This document shows positions 18,472-28,840 of a DNA stretch of 64,000 bases, piece by piece. The translations under genes and the position numbers were made by a program. Location: contig NC_067207.1 in assembly GCF_026262505.1 (NCBI RefSeq), forward strand, positions 15,344,082 through 15,408,081. The letters run 5' to 3'. This DNA comes from Trichomonas vaginalis G3. Taxonomy: Eukaryota > Parabasalia > Trichomonadida > Trichomonadidae. Below the pieces are notes generated by a model. The model saw only the letters and a program-made list of their open reading frames with translations, was not told the DNA's origin and searched no databases. Numbering within the stretch: the stretch's first letter is position 1; each line of letters opens with the position of its first letter.

Positions 18472-19696
18472 TTGTTTTGCCAAATTTCACGTAAACTATT
18501 CAATTTTTCAGACTAAGTTATTTTCAAACTATCATTTTCATAAGAGAGTGTATGATATGAAATATATAAGAATTTCACAAAATAGTTGGATCATTTTAAA
18601 AATGCATTTTTGAATCAAACTTCAGCAATGCATGACTGTCATATACTAAATCTCGTTGTTTTCGCGGTTTTCATTCACAAATATGTATTTTTTTACTTCA
18701 AAATTTGCGTCAGATAGCGAAGCAAACGGGATAAATTCATACACCATCACAGCAATCAAACAACCAACCAACACCTCGTCCTCACACTTTTTCATCCCCA
18801 GTATACTATTAATCTTCATTAGTATTCATTATTTCTTCAGAAATAGAATTGTAATCAGTACTATATGGGCTAAGAGTGATAAGAACATTCAAATATTGTG
18901 ATTTAACATAAGTGTATCTAATGAAAAACAAGAATTCTATTATAGATAGCGCTTATTTATGAATTCAATATTGTTTCTTTCTATAAAGAGATGTATATAT
19001 ATATCAGCTTCCTGTGATATAGGAAATTTTATCATCTCAAATATTTGTTGCCTGGTGAAGAGATCTTAGTACTAAGAAATGATATTAGAGTTCCCTCAAA
19101 ATATCGAGCGCACTCAGAAAAACATATGAATAGAAAATTGTTCATCCAACAAGCTACATATATTACAACAATAAATATTTTATTTGATCTGAATTTTAAA
19201 CGATCATCAACTTGAAATTGAAAGATCCCCTTATTCGTGTATTTATTGATATTTACATCATAATCAATCAAATTTACCTTCATAGACTCTCTCAATAAGT
19301 CTTTCATGTCTTTGTCCCACATCTGGGGTATAATATCTTAGCATGAGCTATTGCTATTGCAAAATGGGTAATAGCTGATGGGCCTTAAATTTGAAATTAT
19401 ATTTTAACAATTGTCTAAACTATATTTATGGAATTATACAGGGAACAAGAATTGCAGCATCCAACATACTGTTCCAATAAGGCATTTTACAATGATGTAA
19501 ACTATTCAAAATTGAATACTTACTCCTTTTGTCTCACTCTTGCTAATTTTTTGAATGACTTTGAATTACAATTTAATGCGTGTTTCTTGATAATACTTAT
19601 GTCTTTAGAATTTTTATTCTTGGAATTGTAAATAAATCATCTTTTTTTTTCCGAAAAAATAATATTTACAACAATACAATAATATAAAACAATGAT
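18472..19696. other. Intergenic, no secure gene
   Basis: A 1.2-kb AT-rich stretch. Open frames at 18656-18901 (+), 19032-19322 (-) and 19428-19631 (+) have 61-96 codons with no family, promoter box or biased codon use. The minus frame at 19032 has the most protein-like composition and could be a gene relic. Confidence 0.4.
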
Positions 19697-22654
19697 TTAA
19701 AAATCGCCGTGCAGGAATTTCAAGTCCTCTTCAATATCCGAATTCATATCATATGTATATTTATCCTCTATTATCATATCATCCGGCTCTTCTTCATCTA
19801 AAATCACAACTTTTCGTGGTGTTAATTCAACCTCTTTGTTTAAATCGTATTGGTACAAACCTGACACTGAATATGAATCAGAATCATCGCTGGATTTTCT
19901 CCATAAAGTAATACCAATGATTGCTAAAGTAAAGAGAACAAAAATTACTATGACAGAAATCAAAATTACTTGAGATGATGTTAATTTGTTCTTTGCTATT
20001 CCTTCTAATTCAGATATAAAAATAATTGATGTATTACTGAACGTTTCAATGGTCGTTTGAACCCATTTTATAATGGTTGTTTCAACAAATGATGTTTTTG
20101 TAAATGATAAGTTAACAACTGTTGAAGATTCGACAAGTGATGAGTTTGTAATAGTATATTCTGTTGTACTTGTTACGGTAATTGTTACTTCTAGAGATTG
20201 AGTCATTGTTTCTATTAATGTCTTTATAACTGTTGATTTGATTGAATATGTTTCGTTTGATTTCAATGGAGGTAATGATGATTCTGATTCACTCACTTTC
20301 GGTATCTCTTCTTTTGATGGTTCTGTTTCTTCTTCATCTTCGTCGTCGTCTTCACCAATATCATCTGGTATTGGAAGTGGTGTTGGTTTTACAACTGGAT
20401 CTAATGCTGGTCTAATAAAATCTTTCTTGAATTTAATTACTGCTGTTCGATACTGTTTTGTTGAATTCAATTTAACATACGTTTTATATTCATTATCAAT
20501 ATTGCAATCTAATTCATGCCCTTGTGCAAAACATTCAAGATCTTTAGCTTCCGAATTCAAAAAAACATCATATATGTTATTAGGTTTGCTTGATTGAAGT
20601 ACAGATAAATAACAAGCTGAATTGTCATTTTTGCAAAAGCCGGAGTAATAGTTAAGTTTTGTTCCATTAATTGCACCATTTGCATTGGCCATAAATGTAG
20701 AATTCTCAAAGATTTCTTTATATGTTTTGCCAAATCTTTCATATTGGCCTCCTAAATATGTTTCAATACCTAGTTTACTATCCCAGACATTGTCAAATAC
20801 TCTGTAATGATATCCTGTTGGTAATGCACCAATGATTGGTGTAACTGATGACCAGTCTTCACGTTGATCAGATACATTGATGTCCATGATAGAAATAACT
20901 TTAGATCCAAGTGAAAATCATGTGTTCCAAAGTCCAACCTTGTTTGTGTGATTAACAGCTAAATAATCTGCATAATTATTCAATGTATACAAAGAGGAGC
21001 CAATATATTGTGCAAACTGTGGATGAACAACAAAACTTTCGACTAAGAATCCATCTGGGGAATCTCCATAAAGCAACTTAAGAAGTTTTAACATTCCACA
21101 TTGAATACTATAATATTTCTTATCTTCTTCATCACACAATAGATATGGTGTTAATTTGTCTGCATATTCTGTGTTGTAATTCATATATCGAAGATCAAAT
21201 CTAGAAATTGCAATCCCATCATACTCGTGTTTTAACTTCCTCCTGAAATACTTCTTCAGTTGATAATCAATAACTTCGTCTGCCAAGTCAACAAGATAAT
21301 CTTTATAATTCACTGTTTCTTCGATAATGATGTTCTTTAATGTTTTGTCTTTGACTCCATATTTATCTTTCAAATAGTTTTCTTTAGTTTGTTTTTTGTT
21401 CGTGTTTGTGTAGATTCTGATGATTGATGGATTCATTTCATAAAAGTTTTTAGTTCCTTCATATTTTTCGTCTGAGCCCCATAATAACTTACAACCGTAT
21501 TGAGTGACAATGAATGGGCTCCAATTACTGATGTTTGGATTCTTACAAATTGAAGATTTGCCGTATGGATTGATTCCATATAAGTCTGGGAATGCTTGAT
21601 GCCAAACTTCTAATGCTTCCAAATACGATCCTGTTTCCGCTTCAATAACAATATATGATATATTCACATCTTTAATCGGTTTGATATTCATATATAAACA
21701 TGAAGTATTTGATCCATATAAGCTGTTGTCGCTGTATGACCAATCAAAAAATGTTTCAGTGTTGAAAACATCAATACCGATGATATGTGTTCCGTTTGCA
21801 ATAATTGGAGAAACAAGTTGTTTATCATTTCGCCCTGAAACTGGAACACTATTGTCTTGAATAATTGGTGAGATAGAATATGCACCATTTAGCAACATTG
21901 TTGATAATTGAATTTTTGGATTTTCTTTGTATAATTTAATTGTTGCTCTGTATGCAGTCTTGTTGTTCTTTGTTGTTATATTTGTCTTAAATGCTGTTGG
22001 ATACCTTTCTTTTCTGTTTTCATCTTCAGAGTAATTCTCAATTTTCTCAAATAAAATTAATCTTCGAACTGTTTCAACTTGAACTTTTGTAAAAACTGTC
22101 TTTAATCTAAGGGGTAAAACATATGCTCTAATAGATTTTATTTTTCTTGTGAGATTTGTATCCTGACAGAAAAATTGAGAACCATCAATTTTGTTTAATG
22201 AAACTGAACTTTGACTATATCTGTAATCAACATAATTTTTGCATCGATTTGTACTTCCATCATCATTGTTAAAATATATTTTAAAGTAGCATCGGCCATA
22301 ATGCGTTTTTTTGCATGTAAACTTTATTTCATCCCAGGTTTTATCAATGAAATTAGGATCGTTTGAGAGATCTTTTTTGAAATAGCCGAAGCAATCGTCA
22401 TCTGATGTTTCAATAATTGATTTAGGTGGGTCATAATCAACAGGAGGAGAATATAAATAATCTGTTTCATTACATTGAGGACCACCTATTGCATCATTCC
22501 ATTTACATTCAATTGGATAATTATAAGCAGGACAATAAATTCCATTTTGGAATTCACTTTTTCCAAATGTTAATGTTTGTTTTTCGAAGTCCTTGGATAG
22601 ATATCCAAACAGAAGTTCTTCAGACTTGGAAAGCTCAAAGAGAAACAGAAACAT
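19697..22654 (-). pseudogene. Large type I membrane surface protein, one in-frame TGA
   Basis: A single reading frame of 985 codons encodes a secreted or surface protein. It has a short hydrophobic start (MFLFLFELS), a Cys-rich ectodomain with many N-x-S/T sites, and an acidic Pro/Glu-rich stalk. A Ser/Thr-rich region follows, then one membrane segment at about codons 896-918 (QVILISVIVIFVLFTLAIIG) and a cytoplasmic tail of about 65 residues rich in Asp/Glu with three Tyr. A lone TGA at 20918-20920 splits it; the frame is open and same-phase on both sides (GLWNT, then FSLGSKVIS). The ectodomain (DGIAISRFDLRYM, DGFLVESFVVHPQF) recalls a barrel-like hydrolase, but I cannot assign it. An Inr precedes it. 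It is either recently inactivated, polymorphic or read through. Confidence 0.75.
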
Positions 22655-22664
22655 AAGAAAATCT

Positions 22665-22670
22665 GAATGA
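22665..22670 (-). promoter_or_regulatory. Initiator element of the surface-protein gene
   Basis: On the minus strand TCATTC (GAATGA on the plus strand) lies 11 bases before the ATG, fitting the T. vaginalis Inr. It shows the gene had a functional-type promoter. Confidence 0.55.
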
Positions 22671-23396
22671 ATTTACAAAATTGAAAAAAATTAGAGTAAA
22701 ATATATGTCTGAATTGTAATGTTTTTATGTTCTAAAACATTTTAAATGAATATTTTTTGTGAGCTAACCTCAGAAAAAAAAATGTTCCGCGGTTTGTTCA
22801 TTCATAACTAGTATGATACCTTCATCATTAATGAAAAATTTCCGAAAATTCACTGTATCGTTGATAAATCTGATAAGTTTTTGAATTTAAACATAATGTC
22901 CTCATTCCAATAAAATTTTTATGTCGCTAGAGCATATAATATAGTGAGAATTTTCATCAACTTCAACTACTATAATATTGGAATTTTCATCAAATCAAAA
23001 AAAATTTGGAATTTTCATCAACTTCAACTATGATCTGGAGGAATACTAAAGGGTTTCTAATCACATTTAATGGGTTAGTACTCTTTAATTCCAAATATTA
23101 TTGATTTTATTTACTAAAGAATCAAATTATTATCAAAACATTCATTCGACACATCAAGCAATGCTCATTGTGATATCGAAACAATCCTAAAACCTTCTTT
23201 TTTTATTAAATTTTGATTGATTTATCGAAATCGAATCGATAACTATCAACGAATCCTAAGTATTCCAAATACCTTTAAGTTTGAATTACATTTCAACTAC
23301 AAGTTTAACAAATTCTTTTCGGTATTTCTTATAAAAAAATTAAATAGTTAAGTTTAGCAAAAAAGAATTAAAATTTATTTATTCATCTACTTTGAC
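22671..23396. other. Intergenic with short direct repeats
   Basis: A 726-bp spacer. Three copies of a GGAATTTTCATCAA unit, two followed by CTTCAACTA, occur at about 22950-23030. No gene is seen. Confidence 0.55.
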
Positions 23397-24451
23397 TAAG
23401 GGTTTCGTTTTGCTAAAATTGTCACTTTTATAGCATATTTGTTTTTGGATGTTTTGCGAAACCAAAAAAAAAACTATGATATACAATATGTGTGTAAAGA
23501 AAATACTTTATTTACTAGTTAAAAAATCATTTGGTATTGATCAAGTTATTTTTTCTGGATAAGATATTATATGGATAATTGGATAGAAAATACAATTATA
23601 TAATCTTGTACCTGGTTTAATTAAGCTAATTGTCATCAGAAACTTGTAATTTTTATGAATTTCAGATTTTCTTTTCATTACTGCTTTTCTTAATAGGTCG
23701 AGTTCTTATTTACGTTATAAAGTATGATATTTACAAATATCAAGTTATCATGTTTTTTGAGAAATTATGAGAAACAAACAAAAATGAAAAAGATAGGAAT
23801 AGCAATGAATAGTGATGTGGGTATAGAAAATGTAAGAGATATGAATGCAAAGCAATCAGTATTTAGGATATTGACCATAGATTTCGAAAAAAAATGCTGC
23901 ATATTGTGCGAAAACTATGATTATATTATAAGGCTGTCATTTAAAGCATAATGAAACTATTCCCTTTTCATTTTAATCGAATAAGATAGTAAAGATTTTT
24001 GAATTAGCTAGAAACTGATGAGATGTTTTCACAAATCAGATTTTTAATCTCTATAATGCATAATTCACTCAATATCTCAATTTTGATATTGCGAGATATT
24101 TTTGCTATCGGTTTCGCAATTTTGACACAATAGCAAGAGGGTTCTATAAGCATTATTATCAACGTAGAATCTGAATATCATATCAGAAAATGTCGCAAAT
24201 CTGACATTTACCCGACCAAATAGCAAAAATAATTGAATACTTTTCGCAAAAACTTTAAAAATCGATAAAAATATGAAATATAGATATTAAAGAGACTTTT
24301 TGTATAATATTCATAAAGATTTTCCAAAAATATGATACCGCAAAATTAAAAAAGTGACGTCTTGAGTGGAGTCAAAGGTCGAAATTGCTAGCTAAATGTT
24401 TTTTTAGCGAAATTGCGTATTGTACGTTTTTTTCGCAAAACGAAACCCTTA
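23397..24451. mobile_element. Non-autonomous TIR DNA transposon, about 1.05 kb
   Basis: The ends carry perfect 17-bp terminal inverted repeats (TAAGGGTTTCGTTTTGC at 23397-23413, complement at 24435-24451). Weaker similarity runs further in (TTTTGCGAAA- and GCAATTTCGC-like motifs). They are flanked by a direct duplication CTTTGAC at 23390-23396 and 24452-24458. It may be 8 bp, ACTTTGAC, if the last A of the right end is counted as flank. No transposase is encoded; the longest frame is 75 codons at 23724. A 7-8-bp target duplication suggests a hAT-like origin, but the family is not recognised. Confidence 0.82.
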
Positions 24452-24484
24452 CTTTGACGAAGATTCAGATACTTCTGAGATCTC

Positions 24485-24935
24485 TTAATCATCATCTAAT
24501 TTAATAACTTTCTTAGAACCACTTGCAGTGCCATCATTGGATCCACTGTAGCTACTTGTTTCTTTACTGTCTGAATTCTCTTCAGCTTTCCTCTTTTTTT
24601 CTTCTTCCTTCTTTTCTTCAGTAGATTTCAACTGTCTCTTTACCAAATTATAGTAATGACCTTTCATCTCAACGAGTTCCTTGTGGTTACCAATTTCTAC
24701 GATTTCACCTGCATCAAATACGTAAATTCTTGTTGCATTTCTGATTGTTGATAATCTGTGAGCAACAATTACACCTGCTCTTGTTTCAAGGATCTTATCA
24801 AGAGCACTTTGAACTTTCTTCTCAGATTCTGCATCCAAAGCAGAAGTTGCTTCATCGCAAATCAAAATTGTTGGATCTTTGATAAGAGCTCTAGCAATTG
24901 CAATTCTCTGCTTTTGGCCACCTGAGACTCCGTAT
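24485..24935 (-). pseudogene. 5'-truncated ABCB (P-glycoprotein-type) transporter fragment
   Basis: Only the end of the last nucleotide-binding domain remains: ABC signature VSGGQKQR, Walker B ILICDEA, D-loop SALD, and H-loop [30 protein letters not shown] stretch follows, then a charged Ser/Lys/Glu tail. Homology stops abruptly at about 24935, just before the signature, where AT-rich spacer begins. Walker A, the Q-loop and all membrane segments are missing. A full ABCB protein has about 1200 residues, so this is a relic of recombination. The 1.05-kb transposon sits 34 bp beyond its stop. Confidence 0.85.
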
Positions 24936-25712
24936 TCTCAAATCGTTATTCTTGAACCAATGATTATTTTTGATTTAAATCATCAATCTGGAAGAAATAG
25001 TTCACACTTTAACAACTTCATATGATTTTTTTCAATATTAAATCATGAATGATACGTTCTCCGTATACTTTTTTCGGAGAAATAATGATCATTCATCTAG
25101 AAACATATATTTTATCACAATTAAAAGATCCATAAGGAAAGAACAGAATCATTGCTCTTTCAAATATGGGTGTATCAATAAAGAATGGCATATAAATGAA
25201 TCGTATCTGTTTTTGCTTTAGTAAATTTATTTTTAGTCAAGAATTTAAAACTGCGAACATTGTTGAATCATATCGAACAACACAACTCTTGTAAGGAAGG
25301 CCAGTAAATGAAATTCCCAATATTAGGAGATTTGTGATTTTAAATATTTAAATTCCAGAGAAAATTTCTTATCTTACCAACAAATCTTTTTGATATGGCC
25401 AAGTTAAATTAATTCAGTGATTATTCCTGACTCCAGTATTCGAATCAAAAATTTTTCGAATGGTCCGTTAAAATAAAAAAAATTCATTGAAAACATGAAA
25501 TGTATTAGGATATAGTACTGACCATAATTGGCCACAGAAAAGATCACTTCATCAATATTTTGAACGGACAAAATTTTTAGATTTAAGAAAATTGAGAGGC
25601 CGAAAAATGAAAATTTTGTTCATTCTCACTCGATAATTATTAATAGGTATACTATGAGGAGTATTTTTCTTTTGAATGAAATTCGGTTTCGTAAATTTAA
25701 ATTGACATTGGA
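24936..25712. other. Intergenic, nothing recognised
   Basis: A 777-bp AT-rich stretch between the truncated transporter and the Rad23-like gene. A GTATAC-centred imperfect palindrome lies at about 25056-25077 (TTCTCCGTATACTTTTTTCGGAGAA). No coding signal. Confidence 0.45.
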
Positions 25713-26429
25713 ATGAAAGCTAAATTTCGTCTTATGACAACTGGTAAAGACATTGAATTAGATTGCACACCTTATCAGAGTATATACGAGACAAAAACGA
25801 AATTAGCGGATGTCTTATCTTCAAATGTAGATGATTTACAAATTATTTTCAGAGCCGTTCCGGTCGACAACTCCAAGTGTTTCAAAGATCTTGATATTAC
25901 ATCAGGGCCAGCTCTATTTTTTGTCTCAATTAGTAATACACACAAACAAGTAGAAAAACCTCACAAATCAGCTTCTTCTAGAAGTAATCAAAAGAATGAT
26001 AGAAAATACCAATACTTACCACCACGAGAACCATTTTACCAGCCAAGAGAAGAGAAAGTTCAAAACATGATAGCTATTCTTCAAGAATTAGGTTTTGAAA
26101 AGGAAATGTGTGCAGAAGCACTTAAAGCAGCATCATATAATTGTGATCGTGCTGCAGAATATTTACTTGCAAACTCAATTCCTTGCGATGTTTGCCAAGA
26201 TGTTGATACTTTGTGTGAACAACGCAATAAAGTTTGCCAAGAAGCTGTAGAACAGAACGTAGGAGATTACTCTGCCAAGCTAGAACAGCTCTCGCCTGAT
26301 CAAAGAGAGGCTATTAAACGCCTCGAAGCGAATGGTTTCGAAAAACATCTTGTTATTCAAGTCTACTATGCATGTGAGTTCAATGAGGAGAATGCATTAA
26401 ATATATTAAGTAATATGGATACCCAGTAA
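25713..26429 (+). CDS. Rad23-like proteasome shuttle (UBL-UBA-UBA)
   Basis: This 238-aa protein has the Rad23 order: a ubiquitin-like domain (residues 1-75), a flexible linker (76-113), UBA1 (114-155; ILQELGFEKEMCAEALKAA, NCDRAAEYLL) and UBA2 at the very C-terminus (194-234; SPDQREAIKRLEANGF, LVIQVYYACEFNEENALNIL). UBA2 matches the Rad23 type closely, with the VIQ(A/V)Y(F/Y)AC stretch. Rad23 carries ubiquitylated substrates to the proteasome and, in other eukaryotes, stabilises XPC/Rad4 in DNA repair. The segment between the UBAs is only about 38 residues (with CDVCQDVDTLCEQ) and does not look like the usual XPC-binding domain, so the repair role may be reduced. Its stop is about 260 bp from the Maverick end. 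Confidence 0.88.
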   Translation: MKAKFRLMTTGKDIELDCTPYQSIYETKTKLADVLSSNVDDLQIIFRAVPVDNSKCFKDLDITSGPALFFVSISNTHKQVEKPHKSASSRSNQKNDRKYQYLPPREPFYQPREEKVQNMIAILQELGFEKEMCAEALKAASYNCDRAAEYLLANSIPCDVCQDVDTLCEQRNKVCQEAVEQNVGDYSAKLEQLSPDQREAIKRLEANGFEKHLVIQVYYACEFNEENALNILSNMDTQ

Positions 26430-26692
26430 AAAAATAATGTAATTTTTACAAAAAAAATTTGGAGAAAAAATTAATTTGTTTTTCATTTTCAAGAAAAAGA
26501 CAGATGTATTCTTTTGGTCAGTGTAATAAACAGAAATTCATCAAAAGTGACAGCTCTCAATTTTTTGACATTTGTAAATTCTAAATTGAATAAGAAAAAT
26601 GAAATAATACTAAGCATAATACAATATTCTAGATTTAATTATAATTAGGAAAAAGTGAGTTTTGAGAGTACTTTTCATAGGCATATAGAATG

Positions 26693-27054
26693 AAATCTTC
26701 TGAAAAATAATATCACATAAACTCATATTATTTTCTAATATATAACTATTTTATATAAAAATCAAATTCAATGATCTTAAAAGCGAAGGATAAACCTCAA
26801 AATTTACGAATATAATGAGTGGGAATATAATGCTTATCTATCATAAAACCATATGAAATATTAATTGTTGCTTTACGCCTAATTTTTGACGACAATTAGC
26901 AAAAAATGTTAAATGTTAACACTCAGTCCATTTGAATATGAAAAATAAAATTGACTTTGATTAAATGTTTTTATTTATCATGCAATTCTTCTTGCGACCA
27001 AAGATTTGAATAAAAGTTCAAAAAATAAGATAGCTTAAAAAATAATATACGGTA
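26693..27054. repeat. Maverick left terminal inverted repeat, outer part
   Basis: A 362-bp arm, matching 53253-53614 in reverse complement with no mismatch that I could find. It starts AAATCTTCTGAAAAATAATA and ends at ATACGGTA, where the nested transposon begins. Confidence 0.9.
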
Positions 27055-28524
27055 GTGTTTACTAATAGATGAATAGTATATAAATTCTATTAAAATGGAT
27101 TTGATCCAAAAAAATATATAAAATTTGATCATAAATAAAATCGTTTTAAATTACTTCTTCATTTAAATTACCCAGATTTTCCTTACTTTTACCACCCCTC
27201 TAAAGCTGGGGACACCGCCTATCGTTGGGAGTAGCTATTAAATAGAACCACCAAGGGTATTTTTCGAACTGCCAGTGTAGTGGAAACATCCGACATAATG
27301 ATTCATTATGCCAAGGTTTGATTCCCATTTAACCAATTTTTTTCTTTTTTGGATCATGAATTTTTTTTGGGTCACTATAAGATTTGTTTCATGTTCTAAA
27401 TCTGCTGCATATGTAATCTATTTTTATTTACCTATTTTTTAAAAATCTATTGGATTGCCAAATTTGAATATATTTAACATCATAAAACTCCAAAAAAACT
27501 ATAAATATATGTTTTATGCATAGTGCCGATACTCAAATATCAGATTACTTAGATCCATGAATAATATCCGAATTTTTTTTCTTAAAATTAAACTTCAAAA
27601 CTTCTTGCAATCTTATTCTTAATCAATTGTAAATTTTTAAAACCATTTTTTAAAATAATTTTGCGTAAATTTTATTCTCATGTTGTTTTAATCGAAAATT
27701 GATACATTTTCAAAAAAATAATATTGACTTATGAAATTCATTTTTAAGGTGAAATACTATTGTTTTTATTAAAGTATATGAATAATATATAAAAAATTAA
27801 TGAATAATATAAGCAGATTTTTAGTTTACAAAACAAATATGAGCAATGCAATTTCAAACTTTTGCTGGCAATTTCGATATTGCTCAAGTTTGTAGTATTT
27901 GTGATACCTATAACATCGGCTTAATCAAAATTTGATTTTTCTTATGAGTTATTGAGAAAATTTGATTGCAATGAGAAGGATTTCGACGTTTTTGATAAAC
28001 TAAGAGCTGAGCTTTAGGGGTTCAGTTCATTTATGGCTGTAGTTTGATGCGTAGATCTCTTTTTTATTGTAAATTCTTTCAGCATGGAGATCGAGAATGA
28101 ATCTTTTGAGAACTTTATGAGTTTTTACACCCGTAAAGAGGTCCTTCGAGGAAAGATAGTCCAGACTACATGAAGATGTGGGTTAACCAAAAAAATCCGA
28201 TGGTTTCCCCATATTCATGTAGATCTTCGAAAAAATGAGCACCAAAAAAGCCAAAAAAATAGGCTTTTTATTGGATTTGTACACTAGATCAATAATCTAT
28301 TTAGGATCTGACACTCTTTTTAGCCAGAGATATGAGGTCCTTTCTAGGAAAACGATCTATTCATCCATAAAAAAAATGAATTATCGTTTTCCCCAGAAAT
28401 TACATGGGGAGTGGTAAAAGTAAGGAAAATCTGGGTATAACAATTATTTTTGGTTTTATATTTTTTTGGATCAAATCCATTTTAATAGAATTTATATACT
28501 ATTCATCTATTAGTAAACACTACC
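27051..28524. mobile_element. Nested TIR DNA transposon, about 1.47 kb
   Basis: The element splits the left Maverick repeat. Its ends match in inverted orientation for about 73 bp (GGTAGTGTTTACTAATAGAT... and complement). A second matching block, CCCAGATTTTCCTTACTTTT, lies about 120 bp in, so the arms are about 150 bp with internal divergence. The right Maverick repeat, which lacks the insert, shows the empty site. The target duplication is unresolved because the end (CGGTAG) resembles the target. No transposase is seen; frames inside are under 70 codons, so it is non-autonomous. A tRNA-like segment lies at 27266-27343. Confidence 0.8.
27266..27343 (+). other. tRNA-like, pol III promoter-like segment
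   Basis: Inside the nested transposon. An A-box-like AGTGTAGTGG with a possible GTGT/ACAT D-stem is followed by a 17-nt anticodon-arm-like hairpin (27294-27310, loop TGATTCA). A B-box-like GGTTTGATTCC comes next (27315-27325), then a T7 run. The T-stem and acceptor stem do not pair and loop position 33 is not T, so it is not a functional tRNA. A SINE-like or decayed tRNA origin is possible. Confidence 0.25.
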
Positions 28525-28550
28525 GAAAAAAAAAAAAAAAAAAAAAAAAA

Positions 28551-28589
28551 GGTATTGGGGCTTCCAGGCACTTCGTGCCTTCTAGCCCT
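28551..28589. repeat. Maverick left inner inverted arm with hairpin
   Basis: This 39-bp arm, separated from the outer repeat by the nested insert and an A25 run (28526-28550), matches 53170-53208 in reverse complement with one mismatch. It contains a self-complementary hairpin, AGGCAC-TTC-GTGCCT. Confidence 0.85.
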
Positions 28590-28706
28590 GAAGATGTTTA
28601 GTATAAATGAAGTTCTTATATACGGGTCTTCCAGGAGCTTTTCACAAATTATATATGTTTTCATGTTTTGTCAAGACTTCTTCGTAAAATCAGACAAAAA
28701 TAATGT

Positions 28707-28760
28707 TTAGGGTAGAAGGTTAGATATAACCTCTTTTCTAACCTCTTTTCTACCCTCTTG
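28707..28760. repeat. Palindrome/CTAACC repeat cassette ahead of the methyltransferase
   Basis: GGGTAGAA and GGTTAGA are followed by the core TATAACC and then by TTTTCTAACC and TTTTCTACCC. The pieces can pair as nested stems (GGGTAGAA with TTCTACCC; GGTTAGA with TCTAACC). It is a diverged relative of cassettes at about 40590, 41640 and in the 51.7-53.1 kb array. It lies about 80 bp before the methyltransferase start, followed by two GTCACTTTT boxes. Confidence 0.65.
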
Positions 28761-28840
28761 AATTTTCAAGACTTCTTCGTACATGTTTTGTCACTTTTCT
28801 GTCACTTTTCAGGAAAAAACATTTTTATTATTATATATAA

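Noticed and set aside
19697-22654. TGA read as a sense codon
   Set aside because: TGA is a normal stop in T. vaginalis as far as I know, and other genes here do not carry in-frame TGA; one case is better explained by mutation or sequence error.
27266-27343. Functional tRNA gene
   Set aside because: A- and B-box-like motifs are present, but T-stem and acceptor stem do not pair and U33 is missing.
28404-28601. 65-aa frame with polylysine
   Set aside because: It spans the end of the nested transposon and the A25 tract; it is a chance frame.
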